A DNA stretch of 64,000 nt from Hydrogenovibrio kuenenii DSM 12350 (GCF_000526715.1 NZ_JAGP01000001.1:868001-932000), one strand, 5' to 3'. Shown: positions 36,292-44,607, numbered from the stretch's first letter. Numbers and translations are program-made. Notes: generated by a model from the letters alone, not told the origin.

Positions 36292-37031
36292 TCAAGATAA
36301 ACCCACTCAATCAACGGTTGAGTATCAGGTTGCTCGCTGATTTTAACTAGCTGCGTTTGCGGACGCCAATCGCCCAATGTCCAACGGTGCTTCATTTCAC
36401 CATTCACTTCAAAAGATTGCTCGCCAGGGCGATGTGTATGTCCGTGAATCAAGTGGTTGCAAGTAGGGTAGCGTGACATCATTGCCGCAATCGCTTGTTG
36501 GTTCACATCCATAATATTTTCCGCTTTGTTTTGGCTATATTGCTGAGATTTCTTTCGCATGCCTTCGCCAATGGATAGGCGTTTGGATTTCGGTAAATGC
36601 AAAAACAGCCATTGAATGATTGGGTTGCGAAACCAACGTCGCATTTTTTGGTATTCATGGTCATCAGTGCACAAGCTGTCGCCATGACTGAGCAGTATTT
36701 GCTCACTATAAAAATCTACCAGGCTGGGGTCGGCTAATGGTTGTATGCCTGTTGCTTGCCAAAAGGCGGATTTCATTAAAAAATCACGGTTGCCAAACAT
36801 CAAGTAAACGCGAGTACCTTTTTTAACCAAGTCTGAAAGCAGTTGTATCGCTTTTGGATAGGTTTCCAGCCCAATATCATCACCCACCCACATTTCAAAA
36901 ATATCGCCAATTAAATACAAAGCTTCGGCTTGTGGTGCGTCTTCTTGCAGAAAACGATAAAACGCCTGATTGATCGGATGATTCTCGTCCGGTTGTAAAT
37001 GAATATCAGCAGTAATGAGAGAAAAGGGCAT
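36288..37031 (-). CDS. lpxH: UDP-2,3-diacylglucosamine hydrolase LpxH
   Basis: Peripheral membrane Mn-phosphoesterase releasing UMP from UDP-2,3-diacylglucosamine to form lipid X in lipid A synthesis. Metal motifs: D9-I-H11, G-D43-I-F, G80-N-R-D, HGDSLCTDD and the final HLIHGHTHRPG. Length 247 aa is usual. A dispersed-motif copy at 36711-36730 encodes D101-P-S-L-V-D-F107 at a loop that in other LpxH proteins has equal length, so it is not an inserted block. A broken second copy of this gene is at 39022-39215. Confidence 0.95.
   Translation of the reverse strand: MPFSLITADIHLQPDENHPINQAFYRFLQEDAPQAEALYLIGDIFEMWVGDDIGLETYPKAIQLLSDLVKKGTRVYLMFGNRDFLMKSAFWQATGIQPLADPSLVDFYSEQILLSHGDSLCTDDHEYQKMRRWFRNPIIQWLFLHLPKSKRLSIGEGMRKKSQQYSQNKAENIMDVNQQAIAAMMSRYPTCNHLIHGHTHRPGEQSFEVNGEMKHRWTLGDWRPQTQLVKISEQPDTQPLIEWVYLD
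36711..36730 (+). repeat. Dispersed motif, copy 7 (inside lpxH, antisense)
   Basis: Full consensus AAAATCTACCAGGCTGGGGT on the plus strand, so antisense to lpxH. Sense peptide D-P-S-L-V-D-F. Confidence 0.88.
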
Positions 37032-37052
37032 CGAAGTGTTTTAATTTAATAA

Positions 37053-37090
37053 GTTCTAGGCATTCTAACTTGAACCACGAGAAAAGTTAA
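37053..37090 (+). repeat. Duplicated lpxH upstream segment, copy A
   Basis: Begins GTTCTAGGCATTCTA; 32 of 38 positions match 39789-39826. It is the native upstream flank of lpxH. Confidence 0.7.
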
Positions 37091-37106
37091 GGTGAAGCTT
37101 CTAAAT

Positions 37107-37124
37107 GGCTTTGCCCCCTTTATT
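37107..37124 (+). repeat. Short direct repeat bordering the inserted region, left
   Basis: GGCTTTGCCCCCTTTATT, 17 of 18 identical to 39003-39020. The two copies enclose the cytochrome and CZB-GGDEF genes. Confidence 0.65.
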
Positions 37125-37125
37125 G

Positions 37126-37164
37126 TTACAGGTGCGTAACAATCTTTTGTTTAATTTCGGTCAC
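37126..37164 (-). pseudogene. Truncated start of a cassette-like ORF
   Basis: Directly after the attC-like site a well-placed AGGAG is followed by GTG and 12 codons (M-T-E-I-K-Q-K-I-V-T-H-L) before TAA, where the border repeat starts. It looks like the first codons of a gene cut off by the border. Product unknown. Confidence 0.35.
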
Positions 37165-37181
37165 TTCATTCTCCTTTGACG

Positions 37182-37235
37182 GCTAACGTTTGAGTGTAGG
37201 GTGCTGAGCGCTTCAGCGCGAAGCGTCCAAACGAG
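37182..37235 (-). repeat. attC-like site after the cytochrome c gene
   Basis: On the minus strand, inverted pairs CGTTTG/CAAACG and CGCTTC/GAAGCG fold a cruciform, ending CAAACGTTAGCC, close to the integron R' box. The end CAAACGTTAG is shared with the site at 37791-37850. The stem is asymmetric, so support is moderate. Confidence 0.4.
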
Positions 37236-37277
37236 CGATTTGTCAGGGACTTTTGTGGTGATGAAGCAGTTCAAGGG

Positions 37278-37730
37278 TCATCGCGTGCGATAACTATAAT
37301 GGCATGCTACGCATGAGCTGGTTATTTTCTGAAGGGCACTATATGCACTCTTTATGTCACCTTGTTTAGCAATTTTCGAAAACTCTGATGCCGCATCATG
37401 CATACCCCATCCCAATTTTCGCATTTCAAGGGGCATAAACCTGCCTGGCCCCATACCGGTGCCGCGGTGTTTCCCCATTGAAGTTCTGCCCATTCTGGTT
37501 TCTGCAACATCTGCTGCGGCATCAAGCTTGTTTTCAGCTAGGTAACCAATGATTTCGTTCAAGGCAGATAGGTGGTCCAACATGTCTTTACGCATAAATT
37601 CGCGTGCTTGATCAGGCATTGATACTAATTGACGGAGATCTCCACCAGAAGGTGTTATTTCCTCGCTGTATGCAGGTTGAACCGCAAATAAAAGTACTGA
37701 CGTAGATAGTAAAAATATTATTCTATTCAT
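37278..37730 (-). CDS. Periplasmic c-type cytochrome (class II-like four-helix type)
   Basis: A 150-aa protein with a signal peptide (cleavage likely after AYS, residue 22) and a single haem site C-V-A-C-H at 140-144 close to the C-terminus, the placement seen in cytochrome c' and c556 proteins. A Met/Gly/Arg-rich loop (residues 80-97) is unusual. The helical middle has possible Met ligands. Codon use and base composition look more GC-rich than flanking genes. It lies in the inserted region next to lpxH, downstream of the CZB-GGDEF gene, and each of the two is followed by an attC-like site. Electron partner unknown. Confidence 0.8.
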   Translation of the reverse strand: MNRIIFLLSTSVLLFAVQPAYSEEITPSGGDLRQLVSMPDQAREFMRKDMLDHLSALNEIIGYLAENKLDAAADVAETRMGRTSMGKHRGTGMGPGRFMPLEMRKLGWGMHDAASEFSKIAKQGDIKSAYSALQKITSSCVACHYSYRTR

Positions 37731-37790
37731 GAGAATGCTCTCTATTGAAAATATAATTATCGTTAATACTGTATGTTTAAATCAGGAAAC

Positions 37791-37850
37791 CCCTAACGTT
37801 TGGCATAAGAGGCGGCGTTTTTTGCCGTCGGCCTTAATGACGTTGTTCCC
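37791..37850 (-). repeat. attC-like site after the CZB-GGDEF gene
   Basis: Starting three bases after the stop, the minus strand runs AACAACG ... CAAACGTTAGGGG. Paired blocks AACGT/ACGTT, CAT/ATG, AAG/CTT and CGGC/GCCG form an imperfect hairpin with unpaired bases, the layout of integron attC sites. The R' box reads GTTAGGG against the GTTRRRY consensus. Confidence 0.5.
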
Positions 37851-37853
37851 CGA

Positions 37854-38810
37854 TCAGTGAGACTCGTTTATTTCTCCGGAAATTGCGCTCAGATGACCCT
37901 CTCCAGCATTCTGCATGGGCGCCATAGTAGAATCCCATATACAACTACAATTGCGCCCGGCCTTCTTGGCTGCATACAATGCAGTATCCGCACGATTAAT
38001 CGACTCCTCAACGTTTAAGCTCGGATCAAGTGTCGCGATCCCGAACGAGGCTGTGACCACAATGGATTTTGTTTCACCTCCTTCGATGGTAATTTCAGGC
38101 ATTCCATTACGTAAGCGCTCAATTAGTTCCTTTACGCTCTGTTGACCATTACCAGGAAAGGACAGTAGAAATTCCTCGCCTCCATAACGGTATATTCTGT
38201 CGTACTTTCTCAGGTTTTTTCTGATGTAATTGACCCAAGCCACGAGTACCTGATCGCCAGCAGCATGGCCATAGGTATCATTGACCTTCTTAAAATAATC
38301 CAGATCCATGATCGCAATACTACTGTCCTGAATACCGCGCTTGCTCAACTCATTTAGCTCGCGCAAGCGGGAAAGCATGTTGAAACGGTTCTCAGCACCC
38401 GTCAATGGATCGCGAGTATTGAGTGATTCCTCGATTTCATGCTTGAACGAATAAATCTCCAGACGCAGACGCTCTGTAGCACTCACAAAGTTGTCATAGT
38501 CCAGTGGATTAACTGACCCTTTACTTGCAGATTCAAGAAGCAACTGCGCCGTAACTTGGTGCATACGACGATGTTCGGTTCCAATCGCCTTGAATGCAGG
38601 GTGTTCGAGAAATGCTTGCGGCGGAGCACCGTAATACCACTGCCCGAAGCGGCAATGGTGATGGGCATCATCAGCGATGTCTCGGTTGTCGTAGGGCAAT
38701 CGACAGATCATCGAACGGATGAGATCTTTGGACCACTGGTCATGGTTGTAAATAGCCTGGTTCAGTTGCTGTAATGTATCTTGTAATTCTTGTTTGCTAA
38801 CAGAATGCAT
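37854..38810 (-). CDS. CZB-GGDEF diguanylate cyclase (DgcZ-like zinc sensor)
   Basis: A 318-aa cytosolic protein with an N-terminal CZB zinc-binding domain and a C-terminal GGDEF domain. CZB ligands H23, C53, H80 and H84 match the H/C/H/H positions of E. coli DgcZ almost exactly. The cyclase loop is G-G-E-E-F (210-214), with the metal region DLDYFKKVNDTYGHAAGD and an RxxD inhibitory site (R201-D204). In DgcZ zinc inhibits cyclic-di-GMP synthesis; the same is likely here. GGAGGGA precedes the ATG. Base composition is more GC-rich than neighbours, and the gene ends in an attC-like site, suggesting acquisition. Confidence 0.9.
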   Translation of the reverse strand: MHSVSKQELQDTLQQLNQAIYNHDQWSKDLIRSMICRLPYDNRDIADDAHHHCRFGQWYYGAPPQAFLEHPAFKAIGTEHRRMHQVTAQLLLESASKGSVNPLDYDNFVSATERLRLEIYSFKHEIEESLNTRDPLTGAENRFNMLSRLRELNELSKRGIQDSSIAIMDLDYFKKVNDTYGHAAGDQVLVAWVNYIRKNLRKYDRIYRYGGEEFLLSFPGNGQQSVKELIERLRNGMPEITIEGGETKSIVVTASFGIATLDPSLNVEESINRADTALYAAKKAGRNCSCIWDSTMAPMQNAGEGHLSAISGEINESH

Positions 38811-39002
38811 AGATGTCCCTCCAATGACAGCAACTATAATTATAATATCTTAACTTAATATATTACGTACGATGATAAATTCTAAAATTAGAATTTCTTA
38901 CTATAAATTTAGTGATTTAATTTTATATATTTTTATTTATTAATTAACAACTTAAAAAGTTTTTATTAAGAGATGATTCTCAAGAAAAAGCTTATTAAAA
39001 AG

Positions 39003-39020
39003 GGCTTTGACCCCTTTATT
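39003..39020 (+). repeat. Short direct repeat bordering the inserted region, right
   Basis: GGCTTTGACCCCTTTATT; abuts the start of lpxH-derived sequence. Its reverse complement contains GGGGTCAAAGCCC. Confidence 0.65.
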
Positions 39021-39021
39021 T

Positions 39022-39215
39022 TGGTAAATGCAAAAACAGCCATTGAATGATTGGGTTACGAAACCAACGATGCATTTTTTGGTATTCATGGTCATCCGTA
39101 CACAAGCTTCCGCTTGCGAGGCATCTTCTTGTAGAAAACGATAAAACGCCTGATTGATCGGATGATTCTCGTCGGGTTGTAAATGAATATCAGAGGTAAT
39201 AAGAGAAAAGGGCAT
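39022..39215 (-). pseudogene. Broken second copy of lpxH
   Basis: The first 37 codons (MPFSLITSDIHLQPDENHPI ...) match lpxH closely, then about 245 bp are missing, with the join at a CAAGCT/CAAAGCT match, and a further 90 bp match the region around codons 120-145 but in a shifted frame. Homology stops at TTGGTAAATGC by the border repeat. Since lpxH is intact at 36.3 kb, this is a decaying duplicate. Confidence 0.9.
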
Positions 39216-39239
39216 GAATGATTGTTTCAATTAATTGTT

Positions 39240-39674
39240 TTAAGAAAATATAAGTGCCAGTGCAGCGACAACAAGAGAGGCTAGTGCAGTAATCCACGGT
39301 GCAATACTTAAGATTTTATTAGCTCTTTCCTCGGCTGCTTTCGCAATCACAAAATCAAGAAGTTTTATGAGAATTTCTGACTCAAGAGGAGGCTTTTTAT
39401 CATTTTCGTTTTCTTCCTCATTTTCATCTAACCACTGTTTAGCATATCGAATTTGCAAGGTATAGAAGGGGTCATCTGTTTTTTTCGATTTTTTATTTGA
39501 TTTACGAAAAAGTCCCTTAAAGTCCTCCAGAACAATTTTTATTTCATTCACATCAATTGAAAGCGCTTTAGAAAGGTTAGTTGGCGTTCTCATTGACCAG
39601 TCAGTCATGGCTAAGTGAGTGACTAAAGCAATTAGTGTTTCTTGATGTTCTGAATATTTCGGATTTTGGCTCAT
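39240..39674 (-). CDS. Orphan protein with C-terminal membrane anchor, function unknown
   Basis: About 144 aa. The N-terminal 60 residues are helical and could form a winged-helix-like unit (TPTNLSKALSIDVNEIKIVLEDFKGLF); the middle is highly charged (KKSKK, ENEENEND-like run); the last 22 residues are one hydrophobic helix (IAPWITALASLVVAALALIF), a tail-anchor layout. Start ATG 39674 with AAGGAA upstream is chosen; an earlier start at 39710 is weaker. The gene separates the lpxH remnant from its former upstream flank (39789-39826), so it arrived by insertion. No family recognised. Confidence 0.65.
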   Translation of the reverse strand: MSQNPKYSEHQETLIALVTHLAMTDWSMRTPTNLSKALSIDVNEIKIVLEDFKGLFRKSNKKSKKTDDPFYTLQIRYAKQWLDENEEENENDKKPPLESEILIKLLDFVIAKAAEERANKILSIAPWITALASLVVAALALIFS

Positions 39675-39788
39675 AATTTTCCTTGGGGCTAAGTAAGGAT
39701 AAATAATCATAGAGACTAAGCGGTTGAAGAAAATTAGGGTTAAGGCCTAGTGGTTTTTAGTTTACCTGAGCCCAATTTGTTTATTTAT

Positions 39789-39826
39789 GTTCTAGGCATT
39801 CTAGCCTGAACCATTGGAAAAGTGAA
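39789..39826 (+). repeat. Duplicated lpxH upstream segment, copy B
   Basis: Begins GTTCTAGGCATTCTA; matches 37053-37090 at 32 of 38 positions, but here it is 575 bp from the lpxH remnant instead of 22 bp. Confidence 0.7.
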
Positions 39827-39881
39827 AGTAGAAATAATGAATATCGAATTGAGAGTGAGAGTGAGAGAGGGGGAGGTTAAA

Positions 39882-39909
39882 AAGCACTCAGCGCGTTACT
39901 GAATGCTTT
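39882..39909 (-). terminator. Terminator after ppiB
   Basis: On the minus strand, AAGCATTCAG pairs with CTGAGTGCTT across TAACGCG, followed by a short T run. Confidence 0.75.
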
Positions 39910-39921
39910 TGAGTGAAATGA

Positions 39922-40428
39922 TTAATCGTCTTCTTTAACGATGGTTTTTTCGATTACAATATCTTCAACAGGTACGTCTTGGTGACCACGTCGACTAGTT
40001 GTTTCAACTTTTGCCATTGCGTCAAGTACATCCATACCTTCAATGATGTTTCCGAATACAGCATAACCCCAACCGTTAGTGTCTTTTGATCTGTGGTCAA
40101 GGAAAGCGTTATCCACAAGGTTCATAAAGAACTGAGTGGTTGCTGAGTTTGGATCCATGGTACGGGCATAAGAAAGAGCCCCACGAACGTTTTTCAAGCC
40201 ATTGTCAGCTTCATTTTCAATAGGGTCACCAGCAGGTTTTTCTTCCATACCAGGGAGCATGCCGCCACCTTGCACCATAAAGCCAGGAATAATGCGGTGG
40301 AAGATGGTTCCGTTATAGAAACCTTCCATTGCGTAGTGAACAAAGTTCTCTGCGCCGATAGGTGCGTTTTCGTAGTCGACTTCGACAGTGATGTCGCCCA
40401 TATTGGTTTTAAAGGTGACTTGAGTCAT
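39922..40428 (-). CDS. ppiB: Cytosolic cyclophilin, peptidyl-prolyl cis-trans isomerase
   Basis: A 168-aa cyclophilin without signal peptide. Core motifs: NFVHYAMEGFYNGTIFHRIIPGFMVQGG with the catalytic Arg, then GALSYARTMDPNSATTQFFMN and the late GYAVFGNIIEGMDVLDAMAKV. Catalyses prolyl isomerisation in protein folding. Length is normal for PpiB. A second, exported cyclophilin gene follows upstream (40562-41203) on the same strand. Confidence 0.94.
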   Translation of the reverse strand: MTQVTFKTNMGDITVEVDYENAPIGAENFVHYAMEGFYNGTIFHRIIPGFMVQGGGMLPGMEEKPAGDPIENEADNGLKNVRGALSYARTMDPNSATTQFFMNLVDNAFLDHRSKDTNGWGYAVFGNIIEGMDVLDAMAKVETTSRRGHQDVPVEDIVIEKTIVKEDD

Positions 40429-40503
40429 GCTGTTTTCCTTCTTAATTAAAATTAAATTCTAAAGATAAATAGGGGTGTTTCCGCTTTTTTCAAGCGGAAA
40501 GTT

Positions 40504-40524
40504 AAAATCTACCAGGCTGGGGGT
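40504..40524 (+). repeat. Dispersed motif, copy 8 (between two cyclophilin genes)
   Basis: Reads AAAATCTACCAGGCTGGGGG followed by T (extra G as in copy 4). It sits between two hairpins: TTTCCGCTT/AAGCGGAAA (40478-40500) and ACTTCACTTGC/GCAGGTGAAGT (40526-40555). Confidence 0.85.
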
Positions 40525-40561
40525 GACTTCACTTGCTATTTAAAGCAGGTGAAGTAAGCAA

Positions 40562-41203
40562 TTATTGTATTTGCGTTGCTTTAATAATCACTACTGGTTG
40601 AAGTGGTACATCGCCCATGCCGTTTTTAAAGCCTGTTTTGACTAGTCGAATGTGATTAACGACTTTCATGCCTTTGATAACGCGACCAAATACGGCATAG
40701 CCCCATGCACGAGCCGTTTTTTCACGGAAATCTAAAAAGGTGTTTTGCGCGACATTAATAAAAAACTGTGCGGTTGCAGAGTTAGGATCATTGGTTCTTG
40801 CCATTGCAACGGTGCCGATGCGGTTGCGTAAGCCATTGTCCGCTTCATTTGGGATTGGTGCATGAGTTGGCTTTTTTTGTAAATCTGGTGTGAATCCACC
40901 ACCTTGAATCATAAAGCTTGGGATAACACGGTGAAAAATTGTGCCGTCGTAAAAGTGTTCATTCACATAGCGTAAAAAGTTGGCAACGCTTTTCGGAGCC
41001 TTGTCAGGGTAAAGCTCTAGCGTAATATCACCATAGTTGGTTTTAATAAGCACTTGTGGGTTGGCTTTTGTATTGTCCGTTGAGCTGGCGTTAGCATTTG
41101 AGAAGGGGGAGAACATTAACCCCAAGGTCGCTAGCACAAGTAAAGCTGAAAATAGGCTGGTTAATAAGAATCGTTTGTTAAGCAATGTTGTATTTTGGTT
41201 CAT
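40562..41203 (-). CDS. Exported cyclophilin, peptidyl-prolyl cis-trans isomerase
   Basis: A 213-aa cyclophilin with an N-terminal signal or anchor segment (about 11-35, ending NANAS), hence periplasmic. Core motifs FYDGTIFHRVIPSFMIQGG, GTVAMARTNDPNSATAQFFIN and GYAVFGRVIKGMKVV are complete. It corresponds to PpiA in location, but the symbol is not certain. The ATG at 41203 (MNQNTTLL) with GTGAGAA upstream is preferred over 41260. Two adjacent cyclophilins, one cytosolic and one exported, suggest an old tandem duplication. Confidence 0.9.
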   Translation of the reverse strand: MNQNTTLLNKRFLLTSLFSALLVLATLGLMFSPFSNANASSTDNTKANPQVLIKTNYGDITLELYPDKAPKSVANFLRYVNEHFYDGTIFHRVIPSFMIQGGGFTPDLQKKPTHAPIPNEADNGLRNRIGTVAMARTNDPNSATAQFFINVAQNTFLDFREKTARAWGYAVFGRVIKGMKVVNHIRLVKTGFKNGMGDVPLQPVVIIKATQIQ

Positions 41204-41441
41204 AAATTTTCTCACGGTGATTGTTCGCAAGTGAAGTCTTCGAGTTAGGTTATTGTGCATGAAACTTCATTAATGAGTCATTGAGAATTAATGAATGACG
41301 ATGAAGTGGCAGTGAAGCACAAAATTGTAGTGATTCTAACATGAATTCCCCGCTTTGCCGGAGCCGATAATGCTATAATTTTGCGATTAAATATCTATTC
41401 TAGATTTGTTCAAAAGGATTGGAGTAAAGGGTTTTTGCATA

Positions 41442-43115
41442 ATGAGTCAAAACGAAGCAATTGATAAACCGACCAACTTTATTCGTCATATTATCGACGA
41501 AGATTTAGCCAGTCATAAACACACGCAAGTTCACACACGTTTTCCGCCAGAACCAAACGGTTATTTGCATATTGGGCATGCAAAGTCTATTTGTTTGAAT
41601 TTTGGTTTGGCTGAAGATTATAAGGGGGCATGCAACCTGCGTTTTGACGACACCAATCCAGCAAAAGAAGACATGGAGTATGTTGACTCTATCAAGCGTG
41701 ATGTTGCTTGGCTTGGATTTGATTGGGATGGAGAACCTCGTTATTCATCCAACTATTTCCAGCAGTTTCATGACTATGCGGTTGAGTTGATTCAAAAAGG
41801 ATTGGCCTATGTGGATTTCTCATCACCGGAAGAAATGCGTGAAGCCCGCGGTACTCTGAAAGAGCCTGGAACAAACACGCCTTACCGTGATACTTCTGTT
41901 GAAGAGAACTTACAGCTTTTCGCTAAAATGCGAGAAGGTGGTTTTAAAGAAGGTGAGTGTGTATTAAGAGCCAAAATCGATATGGCATCGAGCTTTATGT
42001 GTATGCGCGACCCAACACTTTACCGCATTCGTTTTGAAACGCATCACCAAACCGGTGATGCCTGGTGCATTTACCCTATGTACGATTTTGCACACTGTAT
42101 TTCAGATGCGATTGAAGGTATTACGCACTCACTTTGTACACTGGAATTCCAAGATAACCGTCGTCTTTACGATTGGGTATTGGATAACTTGGATGACTTC
42201 AATAAGCCGGATCGCCCACACCAGTATGAATTTTCGAGATTAAACCTAGCCTATACGGTGATGTCTAAGCGTAAGCTACATCAGTTAGTGGACGATAAGC
42301 TGGTTTCTGGTTGGGATGACCCTCGTATGCCGACTGTTTCCGGTATGCGTCGTCGTGGTTATACGCCTGCGGCTTTGCGTGATTTTGCAGAGCGCATTGG
42401 TATTTCCAAAGTGGATAGCATGACCGAAATGAGTATTTTGGAAGCGTCAATTCGTGATGATTTAAATGTGGTTGCGCCAAGAACGATGGGCATTATCGAC
42501 CCAATTAAATTGGTCATTGAAAACTACCCGGAAGGCCAAGTTGAGTCCATTCAGGCACCTGTTCATCCTCAAAATGAAGAGATGGGTAAACGCGAGATTT
42601 TCTTTAGCCGTGAGCTTTATATTGACCGTGCCGACTTCATTGAAGAAGCACCAAACAAGAAATGGCAACGATTAGCCATTGATAAAGAAGTTCGCTTACG
42701 TAATGCTTATATTGTTAAAGCTGAGCGTTTTGAAACGGATGCCGATGGTAACTTTACGACGATTTATTGCTCTTACGACCCTGAAACATTGGGTAAAAAC
42801 CCAGCAGACGGTCGCAAGGTAAAAGGCGTGATTCATTTTGTAGAAGCGACGAAAGCCGTACCGGCTGAGTTCCGTTTGTATGACCGTTTGTTCACGGTTG
42901 AAAATCCTGCTAAAGAAGAAGATTTTGAAGCAGTATTGAACGCAGATTCTTTAAAAACCATGCAAGGTTTTGTTGAACCCAGCCTGGTAGATTCTGTGCC
43001 TGAAGTGGCCTATCAGTTTGAGCGAGAAGGGTATTTCTGTCGCGATAGCAAAGCCAAAGGCTTGGTGTTTAATAAAACGGTTGGATTGCGTGATACCTGG
43101 AACCAATCCAAATAA
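41442..43115 (+). CDS. glnS: Glutaminyl-tRNA synthetase
   Basis: Class I synthetase charging tRNA-Gln. HIGH motif at 43-46 ([16 protein letters not shown]), the DDTNP and VMSKRKL (KMSKS-like) motifs, and the C-terminal anticodon-binding beta-barrels ([33 protein letters not shown]). About 557 aa, close to E. coli (554). An upstream TTG at 41406 is less likely than the ATG at 41442 (MSQNEAI). A dispersed-motif copy near the end encodes E-P-S-L-V-D, where E. coli GlnS also has EPSLKD, so the host protein was not enlarged. Confidence 0.96.
   Translation: MSQNEAIDKPTNFIRHIIDEDLASHKHTQVHTRFPPEPNGYLHIGHAKSICLNFGLAEDYKGACNLRFDDTNPAKEDMEYVDSIKRDVAWLGFDWDGEPRYSSNYFQQFHDYAVELIQKGLAYVDFSSPEEMREARGTLKEPGTNTPYRDTSVEENLQLFAKMREGGFKEGECVLRAKIDMASSFMCMRDPTLYRIRFETHHQTGDAWCIYPMYDFAHCISDAIEGITHSLCTLEFQDNRRLYDWVLDNLDDFNKPDRPHQYEFSRLNLAYTVMSKRKLHQLVDDKLVSGWDDPRMPTVSGMRRRGYTPAALRDFAERIGISKVDSMTEMSILEASIRDDLNVVAPRTMGIIDPIKLVIENYPEGQVESIQAPVHPQNEEMGKREIFFSRELYIDRADFIEEAPNKKWQRLAIDKEVRLRNAYIVKAERFETDADGNFTTIYCSYDPETLGKNPADGRKVKGVIHFVEATKAVPAEFRLYDRLFTVENPAKEEDFEAVLNADSLKTMQGFVEPSLVDSVPEVAYQFEREGYFCRDSKAKGLVFNKTVGLRDTWNQSK
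42976..42995 (-). repeat. Dispersed motif, copy 9 (inside glnS, antisense)
   Basis: Minus strand AGAATCTACCAGGCTGGGTT; sense peptide E-P-S-L-V-D-S. Confidence 0.8.
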
Positions 43116-43182
43116 TCATTTCAAAATTGTACGCACGCTCTTGTGCGTACGAAACTTTCAGAATTAAAACAGAGAACTGAGA

Positions 43183-44559
43183 ATGTCCTTACAGATTTAC
43201 AACACAGAGACGCGTCAAAAAGAAATCTTCAAACCGATTCATGAAAATAAGGTCGGTATGTATGTCTGTGGTGTAACCGTTTACGATTATTGCCATATCG
43301 GTCATGCACGAGTGATGGTGGTGTTTGATACTGTTGTTCGCCATTTAAGATCCCTTGGCTACGATGTGAACTATGTGAGAAACATTACCGATATTGACGA
43401 CAAAATCATTAAGCGTGCGTTAGAAAACGGTGAAAGCATTCAGTCACTAACAAGTCGCTTTATTGATGCTATGCATGAAGATGAAGCGGCAATGAATGTA
43501 TTGCGACCTGATAGTGAGCCTTTGGCAACGGAACATATGTCGGACATTGAAAGCATGATTTCGACCTTAATTGAAAAAGGACATGCGTATCCGGCAGAAA
43601 ATGGCGATGTATATTTCAATGTGAAATCCGATGAAGATTACGGTCGTTTGTCGGGTAAGAATATTGATGACCTTGAATCCGGTGCGCGTGTTGAAGTCAA
43701 TGACGTGAAAAAAGATCCTTTGGATTTCGTGTTGTGGAAAGCTTCCAAAGAAAATGAACCGGCATGGAGCTCTCCTTGGGGAGAAGGGCGTCCCGGTTGG
43801 CATATCGAATGTTCCGCAATGTCCACCAAGTGCCTAGGTAATCATTTTGATATTCACGGTGGCGGTATGGACTTAAGCTTTCCTCATCACGAAAACGAAA
43901 TTGCGCAATCAGAATGTGCGACAGGTGAGCATTATGTGAACACTTGGATGCATTGTGGTTTTGTTCGTATTGATGATGAAAAGATGTCTAAATCACTAGG
44001 TAACTTCTTTACCATTCGTGAAGTGTTGAAGTTATACCATCCAGAAGTGATTCGTTACTTCTTGTTGGCGAGCCATTACCGCAGCCCTGTGAATTATTCT
44101 GAAGACAATTTGGAAGTAGCTAAATCAAGTGTTTCTCGTTTGTATTCGGCATTGGAAGGGTTTGATGTTGAACAACTTACGACAGCGGAACAGAATACGT
44201 CTTTTGAAACAGAATTTACCAGTGTGATGAATGACGATTTTAATACCCCTCAGGCGATGGCAGTATTGTTTGAGCTGGCAAAAGAAGTCAATAAAACTAA
44301 ATCTGAAACGCTTGCTGGTTTATTGAAAAAACTAGCAAATCAAATTGGATTGTTAGAGCAGGACGCAGAAGTTTTCTTTAAATCTCAGCCTTCACAATCT
44401 GATTTGACTGATGAAATGATTCAAGGTCTGATCGATGAGCGCGCAGAAGCCAGAAAAAACAAAGATTTTGCTCGTTCCGATCAAATTCGTGATGAATTAT
44501 TGGAGCAAGGAATTGAGTTATTGGACTCTGCTCAAGGAACAACTTGGCGAAAAGTTTGA
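43183..44559 (+). CDS. cysS: Cysteinyl-tRNA synthetase
   Basis: Class I synthetase charging tRNA-Cys. Zn ligand C29 and HIGH (38-41) in VCGVTVYDYCHIGHAR, a second zinc segment GWHIECSAMS, HHENEIAQSE, and KMSKS in DDEKMSKSLGNFFT. Length 458 aa is normal. It lies 67 bp after glnS with no terminator between, so both synthetases may share a transcript, an arrangement seen in other gammaproteobacteria. Confidence 0.96.
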   Translation: MSLQIYNTETRQKEIFKPIHENKVGMYVCGVTVYDYCHIGHARVMVVFDTVVRHLRSLGYDVNYVRNITDIDDKIIKRALENGESIQSLTSRFIDAMHEDEAAMNVLRPDSEPLATEHMSDIESMISTLIEKGHAYPAENGDVYFNVKSDEDYGRLSGKNIDDLESGARVEVNDVKKDPLDFVLWKASKENEPAWSSPWGEGRPGWHIECSAMSTKCLGNHFDIHGGGMDLSFPHHENEIAQSECATGEHYVNTWMHCGFVRIDDEKMSKSLGNFFTIREVLKLYHPEVIRYFLLASHYRSPVNYSEDNLEVAKSSVSRLYSALEGFDVEQLTTAEQNTSFETEFTSVMNDDFNTPQAMAVLFELAKEVNKTKSETLAGLLKKLANQIGLLEQDAEVFFKSQPSQSDLTDEMIQGLIDERAEARKNKDFARSDQIRDELLEQGIELLDSAQGTTWRKV

Positions 44560-44607
44560 GTTTTGTAACAAAAAATTGATAAATAATTAAAAAAATTTAT
44601 AAATAAA

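Noticed and set aside
38952-39230. 92-aa minus-strand frame that could be called a small phosphoesterase
   Set aside because: It is the broken lpxH duplicate; after about 37 matching residues the frame is shifted and the metal motifs are missing.
39851-39876. GAGAGTGAGAGTGAGAGAGGG purine tract
   Set aside because: Simple-sequence stretch between genes with no visible function.
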